A stretch of 32,707 nt of DNA, from positions 1-32,707 of the forward strand of contig NZ_JAWOCR010000035.1 in assembly GCF_046483665.1 (NCBI RefSeq), written 5' to 3'. This document shows, in pieces, positions 1-8,037 of the stretch. The notes beneath the pieces were generated by a model, which was not told where the DNA came from, did not search any database, and saw nothing but the letters and a program-made list of their open reading frames with translations. The DNA is from Thiohalophilus sp046483665 (GTDB lineage Bacteria > Pseudomonadota > Gammaproteobacteria > UBA6429 > Thiohalophilaceae). The translations under genes and the position numbers were made by a program. Positions within the stretch are counted from its first letter, which is position 1, and every line of letters begins with the position of its first letter.

Positions 1-1958
1 CCCTTGTCGGTGTTGAGCGCCATCTTGCCGCGCTCTTCGAGCACGCCGCGGCGGTGTTTTTCCAGATCCTTCCAGACCAGCTCGGCACTGTTGGTCCCCT
101 TGATGCCGAGCAGCTTGTCATGCGCTCTGTCTCTGATTCTGTCGGCGGCGGCGCGCCACGCCTTGGACGGGATGCAGCCGCGCCACAGGCATTCGCCGCC
201 GGGGAACGGCGAGTCGTTGATCATGGCGACCTTGTAGCCATGTTCTTTGAGATCCCGGGCGCAGTCCTCGCCGCCGGGGCCGCCGCCGATGACGACCACG
301 TCGTAGTCCCAGTCGCCTTCGGGTAATTTAAAGCTCGGCTCACTGGCCTGATCACTTTTGGGGGCAGCCATGCCCATGGCCGAGGTACCGGCCGCCGGCG
401 CGGCGGCGGCATCCAGCCAGGTCGGGTTCTCGACCAGCTCCTTGAAGGTGCCGAGGAACTTGGCGGCGTCGGCGCCGTTGACGATACGATGGTCGGCGGT
501 GATGGTCACCGGCATGCCCTGCGGGCCGACGGTGGCAATGGCGAAGATCGCCGAGGTGCCCGGCGAGGGAATCGCGTCGAACTGGCTGACCCCCAGCATC
601 CCCATGTTGGAGATGGTGAAGGTCGGGTTGGAGTATTCATCCGGCTTGAGGCGACGGGCGCGGGCGCGATCCACCAGGTCTTTCCAGCCGGCGGCCAGAT
701 CGGCCACCTCGCGGTTGCCGGCATCGCGCAGCACCGGCACCACCAGGCCCATGCCGTCGGTTTCCACCGCCAGGCCGACGTCGATCTGCTCGCGCTCGAC
801 GATGCGATCTTCATGCTGGTAGACGGCATTGACCACCGGGTGCTTGTCGATGGCCAGCGCGGCGGCCTTGGCCAGGGTCACGGTCAGCGAGAAGCCCTTG
901 GCCTTGGAAGCGGTCTTCAGCGCCGAGGGATCGATGTGGCTGGTGACGCGGAACAGCGGCATGGAGAGCGAGTACTCCATGTTGTGCGCCACGGCCTTTT
1001 CCATCGCCGTCATCGGCCGACCTTCGCCCGGCACCTGGTAGATGCGCTGGGTGGTGGACTTCTGGATGTTGCTGTTCAGTACGTCGGCGGCAACGATGGC
1101 GCCACCCGGGCCGCTGCCCGGCACGCTGTTGAGATCGATCCCGTGGGCGCCGGCCAGCTGGCGGGCGTACGGGGTGGCGTTCTTGTTGCTCGGCCGCGGC
1201 GCCGGGGTGGCGCCGTGCGGCTGGGCGGCGATACGGGTCTTGGGCTTGGCGGTGCCGTGCGGCTCGGACTTGGGTTTGGCCGCGGCGGCTTCGGCCGGGG
1301 CGCTGCTGCTAGCGGATTTGGTGCTGTCGAGCACCTGGGCGGCGTCGCTCACCAGGTAGGCGATGGCCTCGCCCACCGGGATGGTGGCATCGGTCTCGGC
1401 CATGGGGCCGGAGAGATACCCCTCGCGGAACACTTCCACGTCCATGATCGCCTTGTCGGTCTCGACCTGGGCGACGATATCGCCGCGCTCGATCTTGTCA
1501 CCGAGGTTCTTCTCCCAGCTGACCATGACGCCCTCGGTCATGGTGTCGGAGAGCTGGGGCATCTTGATGGTATAGGCGTCCTCGGCCGGAGCCTGTTCGG
1601 CGGGTTGGGCCGGTTCGGATTCGGCAGCAGCTTCGGCGGGCTGGGCCGGTTCACCGCTGTCACTGCCGGCGGCGGCCGCGACCGGGGCTTCGCCCTCGCT
1701 CTGGACTTCGTCGGCGCTGGCGACCAGGTAACCCATCGCCTCGCCCACCGGGATGGTGGCGTCCACCGGCTGCAGCGGCCCGGAGAGATACCCCTCGCGG
1801 AACACTTCCACGTCCATGATCGCCTTGTCGGTCTCGACCGTGGCGACGATATCGCCGCGCTCGATCTTGTCGCCGATGTTTTTCTCCCAGCTGACCACCA
1901 CGCCTTCGGTCATGGTGTCGGAGAGCTGGGGCATTTTTATAATATAAGGTTCAGCCAT
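1..1958 (-). CDS. Pyruvate dehydrogenase E2 fused to E3 (dihydrolipoamide acetyltransferase-dihydrolipoamide dehydrogenase), 3' end outside window
   Basis: The reading frame starts at ATG 1958 and stays open to base 1, giving at least 652 codons. Domains in order: lipoyl domain 1 (residues 1-80, ETDKA with lipoyl Lys45), an Ala/Pro/Glu-rich linker, lipoyl domain 2 (about 125-205, Lys169), a second linker, a peripheral-subunit-binding domain (about 258-295), the acetyltransferase core (about 310-520) and, after a short linker, an FAD-binding E3 domain. The E3 part shows VVVIGGGPGG (Gly-rich loop at 558-563) and the redox-active disulfide CLWRGC (Cys590, Cys595) followed by IPSK. I checked that E2 and E3 codons share one phase, so this is a fusion and not two adjacent genes. 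The E2 active-site motif is DHRIVNG (489-495): the usual Asp of HxxxDG is Asn494. That resembles, from memory, cyanobacterial/plastid E2s, which also lack it. The gene follows pdhA-pdhB, supporting pyruvate as substrate. The E3 C-terminal NAD and dimer domains are not visible. Confidence 0.9.
   Translation of the reverse strand, partial: MAEPYIIKMPQLSDTMTEGVVVSWEKNIGDKIERGDIVATVETDKAIMDVEVFREGYLSGPLQPVDATIPVGEAMGYLVASADEVQSEGEAPVAAAAGSDSGEPAQPAEAAAESEPAQPAEQAPAEDAYTIKMPQLSDTMTEGVMVSWEKNLGDKIERGDIVAQVETDKAIMDVEVFREGYLSGPMAETDATIPVGEAIAYLVSDAAQVLDSTKSASSSAPAEAAAAKPKSEPHGTAKPKTRIAAQPHGATPAPRPSNKNATPYARQLAGAHGIDLNSVPGSGPGGAIVAADVLNSNIQKSTTQRIYQVPGEGRPMTAMEKAVAHNMEYSLSMPLFRVTSHIDPSALKTASKAKGFSLTVTLAKAAALAIDKHPVVNAVYQHEDRIVEREQIDVGLAVETDGMGLVVPVLRDAGNREVADLAAGWKDLVDRARARRLKPDEYSNPTFTISNMGMLGVSQFDAIPSPGTSAIFAIATVGPQGMPVTITADHRIVNGADAAKFLGTFKELVENPTWLDAAAAPAAGTSAMGMAAPKSDQASEPSFKLPEGDWDYDVVVIGGGPGGEDCARDLKEHGYKVAMINDSPFPGGECLWRGCIPSKAWRAAADRIRDRAHDKLLGIKGTNSAELVWKDLEKHRRGVLEERGKMALNTDK
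1353..1586 (-). repeat. Internal direct repeat encoding lipoyl domain 2 (copy of 1725-1958)
   Basis: The DNA for the second lipoyl domain repeats that of the first with a 372-bp offset. About 125 bp around the lipoyl-lysine codon differ at fewer than ten positions by eye, whereas the linkers are unrelated. This indicates recent duplication or gene conversion of the lipoyl module. Confidence 0.85.
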
Positions 1959-1980
1959 GATTTTCCGTATTCTTTAAGCT

Positions 1981-2030
1981 GTGGGCCGGCCCACCGGGCC
2001 GGCCGACCGCCGGGTCGCGACCCGGCCTAC
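1981..2030. repeat. REP-like palindromes between pdhB and the E2-E3 gene
   Basis: Two hairpins lie in the 76-bp gap of the operon. One is a perfect 18-bp palindrome at 2009-2026 (GCCGGGTCG / CGACCCGGC) followed by CTAC at 2027-2030, so read on the minus strand it is GTAG plus hairpin, the layout of REP elements. The other, at 1984-2004, has a perfect 9-bp stem (GGCCGGCCC) with a 3-base loop. They could stabilise or attenuate mRNA between the E1-beta and E2 cistrons. Confidence 0.8.
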
Positions 2031-2034
2031 ATTT

Positions 2035-3015
2035 TTAGATCTTGCCCAGAGCCTTGAGGGCGCCGTGGTAGACGTCGTCGGCACTGGGGATCGCGGCTTT
2101 TTCCAGCTTGGCGTTGTACGGCACCGGGACGTCGGCGGCATGGACACGCACGGGCTGGGAATCGAGGGCGAAGAAGCAGTCCTCGATGATGCCGGTGATG
2201 ATCTCCGAACCGACGCCGACCGGGGCCTCGTCTTCCTCGGCCACGACCACGCGGTGGGTCTTCTCCACCGAGGTGCGGATGGTCTCGCGATCGATCGGCT
2301 TGAGCGCGCGCAGGTCCACGACCTCGGCGCTGACGCCGTCGGCTTCCAGGCGTTTGGCCGCTTCCAGGCACAGGTGCACGCTGAAGTTGTAACCGATCAG
2401 GGTGATGTCGGTGCCTTCGCGCACGACCTCGGCGCCTTCCAGCGGGCGGAAGTACTCCTCGTCGGGAATCTCTTCCTTGAGGTTATACATCTGCTCGTGC
2501 TCGATGATGATCACCGGGTCGTTGGAGCGAATCGCGGACTTGAGCATGCCGTAGGCGTCCAGCGGACCGCGCGGGGTGACCACGCGCAGGCCGGAGGTAG
2601 ACATGAACATGCGCGCCAGGCGGGCCGAGTGCTGGGCCGCCAGCTGATGGGCGGTCCCGCCCGGGGTGCGCATCACGATCGGGCACTGCAGCTGGCCGCC
2701 GGACATGTAGCGGATTTTCGCCGCGGCGTTGATCAGGGTATCCAGCGCCAGCAGCGCAAAGTTGATGGACATGATCTCGATGACCGGACGCATGCCGACC
2801 ATGGAGGCACCGATGCCGATCCCGGTGTAGGAGTTCTCGGAAATGGGGGTATCGATGATGCGCTGCGGACCGTACTTGTCGTACAGGCCGGAGGTGGCCT
2901 TGTAGGTACCACCAACGACGCCGATGTCCTCGCCCATGGCGATCACCATCGGATCGTTCGCCATCTCTTCATCGTGGGCCCGGCGGATCGCTTCCCAATA
3001 TGCCGTTTCTGCCAT
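2035..3015 (-). CDS. pdhB: Pyruvate dehydrogenase E1 component, beta subunit
   Basis: The 326-residue product matches the usual E1-beta length. It contains the N-terminal pyrimidine-binding half of the thiamine diphosphate site (AMGEDIG, TPISENSYTGIGIGA, the conserved Glu in ISEN), the MSGGQ loop near residue 105, and the C-terminal transketolase-like domain (VVDLRALKPID near 240, VVVAEEDEAPVG near 265). With E1-alpha it forms the alpha2beta2 enzyme that decarboxylates pyruvate and reductively acetylates the E2 lipoyl group. A heterotetrameric E1 differs from the single-chain AceE of enteric bacteria. The gene starts 14 bp after pdhA, with AGAGGA about 9 bases before ATG 3015. A branched-chain 2-oxoacid substrate is less likely but not excluded by sequence alone. 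Confidence 0.93.
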   Translation of the reverse strand: MAETAYWEAIRRAHDEEMANDPMVIAMGEDIGVVGGTYKATSGLYDKYGPQRIIDTPISENSYTGIGIGASMVGMRPVIEIMSINFALLALDTLINAAAKIRYMSGGQLQCPIVMRTPGGTAHQLAAQHSARLARMFMSTSGLRVVTPRGPLDAYGMLKSAIRSNDPVIIIEHEQMYNLKEEIPDEEYFRPLEGAEVVREGTDITLIGYNFSVHLCLEAAKRLEADGVSAEVVDLRALKPIDRETIRTSVEKTHRVVVAEEDEAPVGVGSEIITGIIEDCFFALDSQPVRVHAADVPVPYNAKLEKAAIPSADDVYHGALKALGKI

Positions 3016-3029
3016 TGTTGTAAATCCTC

Positions 3030-4040
3030 TTATTTATGCAGTGGCCCGACCCAGCGCGGATCCGGGTTATCGTCCAGTACGTATTTGTTCAGATCCTCGA
3101 CCTTCGGCTCCGGACTCTCTTCGGCGAACTTGATGATGTCGTTTTCGATTTCGTCACCGATCTCCTTGTCCCATTGCTTGAGGTCGTCCTTGCTGACCAG
3201 CCCGGCTTCGATCAGGCGATCGCCATACAGGCGAATCGGATCGCGCTCCATCCATACTTCTTCCTCGTCCTTGGTGCGATAGCCCTTGGCGTCGGACATG
3301 GAGTGGCCGCGATAGCGGTAGGTCATGAATTCAATGAAATAGGGTTTCTGTTCCTTGCGCACGTAATCGATCGCCTCTTTGGAGGCTTCCATCACGGTGT
3401 CGATGTCCATGCCGTCGTGCTGGCTGGCCTTCATGTCATAGGCGCAGACACGCTTGTACTGATCGCGCACGGCGGTGGAACGATCGATGTGGGTACCGAT
3501 GGCGTACAGGTTGTTCTCGCACACGAACAGCACCGGCAGTTCCCAGACCGAGGCCATGTTCAGGGTCTCGTGGAAAGTGCCCTGGTTGTTGGCGCCGTCA
3601 CCCAGAAAACAGATGGCGATCTGGCCGCTGCCCTTGTGCTTGGCGCCCATCGCCAGGCCGGCGGCCAGCGGAAACGGCTGACCCACCAGGGCGTAACCGC
3701 CCATGAAATTCTGGCTGGCATCGAAAATATGCATGGAGCCGCCGCGCCCCTTGGAGGAACCGGTCTCCTTGCCATAGAGTTCCGCCATGACTTCGCGCGG
3801 TTGCGCGCCGGTCTTGATGGCGTGAATATGATCGCGATAGCCGGTGATGACGTAATCGTTTTCCTGGCCCTTGCCGACATTGGCCATCTCCAGGACTCCT
3901 GTGGCCACCGCTTCCTGGCCGGAGTAGAGATGCAAAAAGCCACCGACCTTGCGTTCCATATAGGCTTCGAACGTGCGATCCTCGAAGCGGCGGAAAAACA
4001 TCATTTCCCGCAGCAGGCGTTTTTTGTCCGCGTCTTTCAT
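3030..4040 (-). CDS. pdhA: Pyruvate dehydrogenase E1 component, alpha subunit
   Basis: The 336-residue protein is the thiamine-diphosphate-binding alpha chain of the E1 heterotetramer. Visible signatures are the YRDH motif (68-71), the start of the TPP motif GDGANNQG at 147-154 with its closing ENN at 175-177, and the conserved loop YRYRGHSMSD (241-250) that covers the active site. The length is that of bacterial and plastid E1-alpha without a transit peptide. AAGGA lies about 5 bases before ATG 4040. It is the first gene of the operon pdhA-pdhB-E2/E3. The promoter should lie between 4041 and about 4140; a TACAAT-like -10 is visible there but I see no well-spaced -35. Confidence 0.94.
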   Translation of the reverse strand: MKDADKKRLLREMMFFRRFEDRTFEAYMERKVGGFLHLYSGQEAVATGVLEMANVGKGQENDYVITGYRDHIHAIKTGAQPREVMAELYGKETGSSKGRGGSMHIFDASQNFMGGYALVGQPFPLAAGLAMGAKHKGSGQIAICFLGDGANNQGTFHETLNMASVWELPVLFVCENNLYAIGTHIDRSTAVRDQYKRVCAYDMKASQHDGMDIDTVMEASKEAIDYVRKEQKPYFIEFMTYRYRGHSMSDAKGYRTKDEEEVWMERDPIRLYGDRLIEAGLVSKDDLKQWDKEIGDEIENDIIKFAEESPEPKVEDLNKYVLDDNPDPRWVGPLHK

Positions 4041-4294
4041 AGGGATCCTTGTCTTATTTTGCAGCTAAATGAAGATGTTACGGGTATTGTACCCCATCCC
4101 CCTAATTCAAAGCCGCGTATGATCGACGTTTTAACTGACAAGGTCAAGAAAAATCCCCCTGACAGGCGGATTACAAAAGTACAATTATCCTTTAAAATCA
4201 GCAACTAAAATTCAAAACTGTGGACCGGTTGGCCTCCCGCAACGGAATGGCCCCCGCCGACAGACACTTACACGTCAGACAATCGGGTTTTAGC

Positions 4295-4684
4295 ATGTCT
4301 CAGGAACAAGCGATCTATCAGTGGCTCGACAACATGAGCAAGTCCGTGGCCACGCAGGATCTGGAAAAACATATGTCCCTGGTCTCGCCCCATGTCCGGG
4401 TCTACGGGGTGCCCGGCCATGAGACGATCGACTACGACGGCTGGCGCCAGCGGCGCAAAAACGAATTCGAGCACGACCTGCTCACCCGCCTTAATTATAA
4501 AGTGGTTAGAATCAAGACCCAGGCCCTGCGCCGGGTCGCTTTCCAGGTGGAAGAGACCCTGTCCGCCCGCAACGGCAAAGCGGTGGTGTTGAACAAGGAC
4601 ATCATGCTGGAGCTGGAGGCGGATGAGAAATGGCGCGTCGTGGAAGAAAAAATCCGCGACTGGGAAGTTCGTGAATCAGCCTGA
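4295..4684 (+). CDS. Small NTF2-like (SnoaL-type fold) protein of unknown function
   Basis: The 129-residue product (MSQEQAIYQWLDNMSK...) has the layout of NTF2-like/DUF4440-type proteins: an N-terminal helix, a loop with 'VSPHVRVYGVPG', and a C-terminal sheet ending 'EKWRVVEEKIRDWEV'. It lacks a signal peptide and should be cytoplasmic. No catalytic residues can be assigned and I do not know its ligand. It ends 12 bp before fumC on the same strand, so the two are probably co-transcribed. An in-frame GTG at 4220 would add 25 residues of low-complexity sequence. I prefer ATG 4295 because the fold begins there, although neither start has a good ribosome-binding site. Confidence 0.7.
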   Translation: MSQEQAIYQWLDNMSKSVATQDLEKHMSLVSPHVRVYGVPGHETIDYDGWRQRRKNEFEHDLLTRLNYKVVRIKTQALRRVAFQVEETLSARNGKAVVLNKDIMLELEADEKWRVVEEKIRDWEVRESA

Positions 4685-4696
4685 TCAGGAAATCAT

Positions 4697-6079
4697 ATGA
4701 GCCAAGAGTACCGAACCGAAAAAGACAGCCTGGGTGAACTGCGCGTCCCGGCCGAGGCCCTGTACGGCGCGCAAACCCAGCGCGCGGTGGATAACTTCCC
4801 GGTCAGCGGCCTGCCCCTGCCGCGCGCGTTTATCCGTGCCCTGGGCCTGGTCAAGCACGCCTGCGCCGGGGCCAACCGGCAACTGGGTCTGCTGGACAAC
4901 GCCCGGGCCGAAGCCATTCAGCAAGCCGCCCTGCGGGTCGCCGCGGGTGAATTCGATGAACATTTCCCCATCGATGTCTTTCAGACCGGTTCGGGCACCA
5001 GTACCAACATGAACGCCAACGAGGTGGTCGCACACCTGGCCTGCGATGACAACCTGAGTGTGCACCCCAACGATCACGTCAACATGAGTCAGAGTTCCAA
5101 CGATGTGATTCCCACGGCCCTGCAGGTCAGTGCCGCGCTGGAAATTCACGAGCAACTGTTGCCGGCGTTACAGCATCTGACAAAAATTCTCGACCACAAG
5201 GGCAATGAACTCAAGGGCGTGGTCAAGACCGGCCGCACCCACCTGATGGATGCCATGCCCATCACCCTGCAACAGGAACTCAATGCCTGGCGCGATCAGA
5301 TTCGCGATGGCATCGCGCGTCTGCAAAACAGTCTGCCCCGCCTGCAGGCCCTGCCGCAGGGCGGTACCGCAGTGGGCACCGGGATTAACGCCCACATCGA
5401 TTTCGGTCCGGCGGTCGCCACTGAATTGAAAAATCAGACTACCGTCGACTTCAGCGCCCAGGCCAACCCGTTTGTCGGGCTGGCCAGTCAGGACACGGCG
5501 GTGGAAGTCAGCGGCCAGCTCAAGACCGTCGCCGTCAGTATCATGAAGATCGCCAACGACCTGCGCTGGATGAACAGCGGCCCGCTGGCCGGGCTGGGCG
5601 AGATCGAACTACCCGCCCTGCAACCGGGCAGCTCCATCATGCCGGGTAAGATCAACCCGGTGATTCCCGAGTCCGCCGCCATGGTCAGCGCCCAGGTGAT
5701 CGGCAACGACACCACCATCACCGTCGCCGGCCAGTCCGGAAACTTCCAGCTGAATGTCATGCTCCCGGTGATTGCCTACAACCTGCTGCAAAGCATTCAG
5801 CTACTGGGCAACAGCGCCCGCCTGCTGGCCGATCGCGCCATTGCCGGCTTCAAGGTCAACGAGGCCGCCATCAAGGCCGCGCTGGATCGTAACCCGATCC
5901 TGGTCACCGCCCTGAATCCGGTCATTGGTTACGAAAAAGGCGCGGCGATCGCCAAACGCGCCTATGCCGAAAACCGCCCGGTGATCGAGGTGGCCATGGA
6001 GATGACCGATCTCAGTGAAGATGAATTGAAAAAACTGCTGGACCCGGCGGCCCTGACCCGCGGCGGCATCCACGATTAG
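4697..6079 (+). CDS. fumC: Fumarate hydratase, class II (fumarase C)
   Basis: The 460-residue protein is the oxygen-stable, iron-free fumarase of the TCA cycle, which interconverts fumarate and L-malate as a homotetramer. It carries all superfamily signatures: SGTSTNMNANEV (99-110), SQSSNDVIPTA (131-141), TGRTHLMDA with the catalytic His182, and the signature loop GSSIMPGKINPV (311-322) with its catalytic serine. Length equals that of E. coli FumC (about 467). AGGA sits 6 bases upstream of ATG 4697. It follows the NTF2-like gene by 12 bp. The aspartase branch of the superfamily is less likely given the SQSSNDVIPT/THLMDAMPIT context. Confidence 0.96.
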   Translation: MSQEYRTEKDSLGELRVPAEALYGAQTQRAVDNFPVSGLPLPRAFIRALGLVKHACAGANRQLGLLDNARAEAIQQAALRVAAGEFDEHFPIDVFQTGSGTSTNMNANEVVAHLACDDNLSVHPNDHVNMSQSSNDVIPTALQVSAALEIHEQLLPALQHLTKILDHKGNELKGVVKTGRTHLMDAMPITLQQELNAWRDQIRDGIARLQNSLPRLQALPQGGTAVGTGINAHIDFGPAVATELKNQTTVDFSAQANPFVGLASQDTAVEVSGQLKTVAVSIMKIANDLRWMNSGPLAGLGEIELPALQPGSSIMPGKINPVIPESAAMVSAQVIGNDTTITVAGQSGNFQLNVMLPVIAYNLLQSIQLLGNSARLLADRAIAGFKVNEAAIKAALDRNPILVTALNPVIGYEKGAAIAKRAYAENRPVIEVAMEMTDLSEDELKKLLDPAALTRGGIHD

Positions 6080-6121
6080 GGCTCTGGCGAGTCGGCACGA
6101 TTTTTTCAGTTGAATTTTATC

Positions 6122-6317
6122 CTCTCGCAGAGACGCAGAGCCCGCAAAGTCAGTTTGATAATACTCTGCGCCTTCGCGTCTCTGCGAGAGTTTACTTGGT
6201 TTAAATAGTCGCCTCTCGCAGAGGTGCAGAGCCCGTAAAGTCAGATAGCGACAGAAGGCCCATTTAACTGGCAAAAGTCAGTTTGATAATACTCTGCGTC
6301 TTGGCGTCTCTGCGAGA
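6122..6317. repeat. Two copies of a CTCTCGCAGAG / CTCTGCGAGAG inverted-repeat element
   Basis: Copy 1 (6122-6190) begins CTCTCGCAGAGACGCAGAG and ends with the near-inverse CTCTGCG...CTCTGCGAGAG. Copy 2 (6213-6317) has the same arms, but its centre holds an extra 37 bp bounded by the direct repeat AAAGTCAG (6237-6244 and 6274-6281). This fills most of the 277-bp gap between fumC and tag. Relatives occur at 22789-22862 and 31376-31430. No open frame of note lies inside. Confidence 0.85.
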
Positions 6318-6356
6318 TTTTTTAATCTTGAAGATTAATCACTATGGAACAACACC

Positions 6357-6932
6357 ATGCCACACCGCTGCGGCTGGGCCGGGCCCGATCAAATCTACCT
6401 CGATTATCACGATTACGAATGGGGTGTGCCGGTTTACGATGACCGGCTGCTGTTCGAGTTTTTAATTCTTGAAGGCGCCCAGGCGGGACTGAGCTGGATC
6501 ACCATTTTGAAAAAACGCGAGGCCTATCGCGATGCTTTCCACAATTTTGACGCGGAAAAGATCGCTCGCTTCTCACGCACCAGAATAGACAAATTACTGA
6601 ACAACCCTGCTATCGTTCGCAACCGGTTAAAAATTGAATCAACCATCAGCAACGCGCGGGCTTTTCTTCAGCTGCGTGAACAACAGGGCCGCTTTTGCGA
6701 TTATATCTGGCAGTTTGTTGACGGGCAGCCGATACAGAACAAGTGGAAAAGCGATGCCCAGGTACCGGCATCGACCCAACAATCGGAAGCCATGAGCCGG
6801 GATCTCAAACAGCGCGGTTTTCGGTTTGTGGGGCCAACGATCTGTTATGCCTACATGCAGGCCGTTGGTATGGTCAACGATCACCTCACCACCTGCTTTC
6901 GTCATACACAGGTGGCCAAGTTGGGAAAATAA
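6357..6932 (+). CDS. tag: DNA-3-methyladenine glycosylase I
   Basis: The 191-residue enzyme excises 3-methyladenine from alkylated DNA, the first step of base-excision repair. It follows the E. coli Tag pattern throughout: CGW at 5-7, YHDYEWGVP at 17-25, LEGAQAGLSWIT (catalytic Glu39) and the C-terminal FVGPTICYAYMQA...NDHLTTC. Cys5, His18 and the His and Cys of NDHLTTC are the expected zinc 'snap' ligands. An ATG at 6344 is out of frame, so 6357 is the start; the ribosome-binding site is weak (GGAAC). Its stop is 3 bp before the next gene, implying translational coupling with the HPP protein, although no functional link between them is obvious. Confidence 0.95.
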   Translation: MPHRCGWAGPDQIYLDYHDYEWGVPVYDDRLLFEFLILEGAQAGLSWITILKKREAYRDAFHNFDAEKIARFSRTRIDKLLNNPAIVRNRLKIESTISNARAFLQLREQQGRFCDYIWQFVDGQPIQNKWKSDAQVPASTQQSEAMSRDLKQRGFRFVGPTICYAYMQAVGMVNDHLTTCFRHTQVAKLGK

Positions 6933-6935
6933 ACA

Positions 6936-7907
6936 ATGAACGTTAGAGAATTTTTCGGTTTTTCTCTGGACCAGGTCAGTCACGCCGAACGGATTGCCTC
7001 AACAGTCGGCGGGTTTGCCGGGATCTTCATGATCATGGCGATTACCTACGGGTTCACCGGTGTGGAAGGCTCGGTGTTGATCGTCCCCTCCATGGGCGCC
7101 TCGGCCGTGCTGCTGTTCGCGGTTCCCCACGGCAAGTTGTCGCAACCATGGTCACTACTTGGCGGGCATGCGGTTTCCGCGATCATTGGCGTGGCCTGTT
7201 ACCAGCTGGTGCCCGACACCTTTGTTGCCGCCGCCCTGGCCGTCGGTCTGGCGATCGGGGCCATGCATTATCTTTCCTGCATCCATCCTCCCGGTGGCGC
7301 GACCGCCCTGGCGGCTGTCATCGGTGGCGATGCGGTCCATTCACTGGGCTACGGTTATATCCTGATGCCAATCATGCTCAATACGCTGGTAATCTTTGCG
7401 GTGGCCATTATTTTCAACTATTTCTTCCCGTGGCGACGCTATCCTGCCAGCCTGATGAAATCTTTTTCAAAAGGCGGTCCGACACAACCACAGAAAGATA
7501 ATATCCCGACTCTGGCCCGGGACGATATCGATTACGCGATCCGTAAAATGGATATGCTGGTGGATATTAACGCCGATGACCTGAAACGCCTTTATTCACT
7601 GGCCTCTGAATATTCACAAAGCAAATGCCTTCGACCGGAAGATATCAGGCTCGATCACTTTTACAGTAATGGACAACACGGCAACCAGTGGCAGATACGC
7701 CACATTATCGATGAATCTCCGCATGAGGATCCTGCCCGCGATAAGGTCATTTACAAGATTGTCGCCGGCCAGGGCCGTTATAATACCGGCGCCTGTACTC
7801 GCGAAGAGTTTGCTGTCTGGGCGCGCTTCGAAGTCGAGCAGCAGGGCGACGACTGGATTCGTCCCGGCGGGACCATCGAACCGGGACCGGGCTCCAGGCA
7901 AAACTGA
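6936..7907 (+). CDS. HPP-family integral membrane protein
   Basis: The 323-residue protein has an N-terminal membrane domain with about four to five helices between residues 24 and 164. It holds the family signature HPPGGATAL (117-125) and the conserved GSVLIVPSMGASAVLLF (45-61). The C-terminal half (about 175-320) is hydrophilic and probably cytoplasmic; I do not recognise a CBS pair in it. Plant and cyanobacterial HPP proteins have been linked to nitrite transport, but the substrate here cannot be inferred from sequence. It starts 3 bp after tag. The stretch from 7908 to 8037 contains no further gene. Confidence 0.85.
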   Translation: MNVREFFGFSLDQVSHAERIASTVGGFAGIFMIMAITYGFTGVEGSVLIVPSMGASAVLLFAVPHGKLSQPWSLLGGHAVSAIIGVACYQLVPDTFVAAALAVGLAIGAMHYLSCIHPPGGATALAAVIGGDAVHSLGYGYILMPIMLNTLVIFAVAIIFNYFFPWRRYPASLMKSFSKGGPTQPQKDNIPTLARDDIDYAIRKMDMLVDINADDLKRLYSLASEYSQSKCLRPEDIRLDHFYSNGQHGNQWQIRHIIDESPHEDPARDKVIYKIVAGQGRYNTGACTREEFAVWARFEVEQQGDDWIRPGGTIEPGPGSRQN

Positions 7908-8001
7908 AGCGATCGCCAGCCGAAATGCCCGCGCCCTGAACTGCCCTTCACCGTGAAGAGCGGGGAACAAAGGTTAATCCACCGATCGCCGTACTGCCAA
8001 T

Positions 8002-8031
8002 CTGGCACCTGACTCTGATAAGCGGCATAAT
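8002..8031 (+). promoter_or_regulatory. Candidate pyrC promoter directly abutting the start codon
   Basis: CTGGCA (8002-8007) and CATAAT (8026-8031) are spaced 18 bp apart, a plausible sigma-70 pair. Transcription would start around 8037-8039, at or next to the pyrC ATG (8038), so the message would be leaderless or nearly so. No Shine-Dalgarno sequence is seen close to the ATG. The call rests on pattern only. Confidence 0.35.
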
Positions 8032-8037
8032 ATCCCA

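Noticed and set aside
4159..4185. CTGACA...TACAAT as promoter of the NTF2-like gene
   Set aside because: The spacer is only 15 bp, too short for confidence.
489..4208. Long open frames on the plus strand opposite the PDH operon (e.g. 489-2057, 1981-3282, 3036-4208)
   Set aside because: They are antisense to clearly conserved proteins, have repetitive low-complexity translations and match no family. High GC in codon position 3 creates such shadows.
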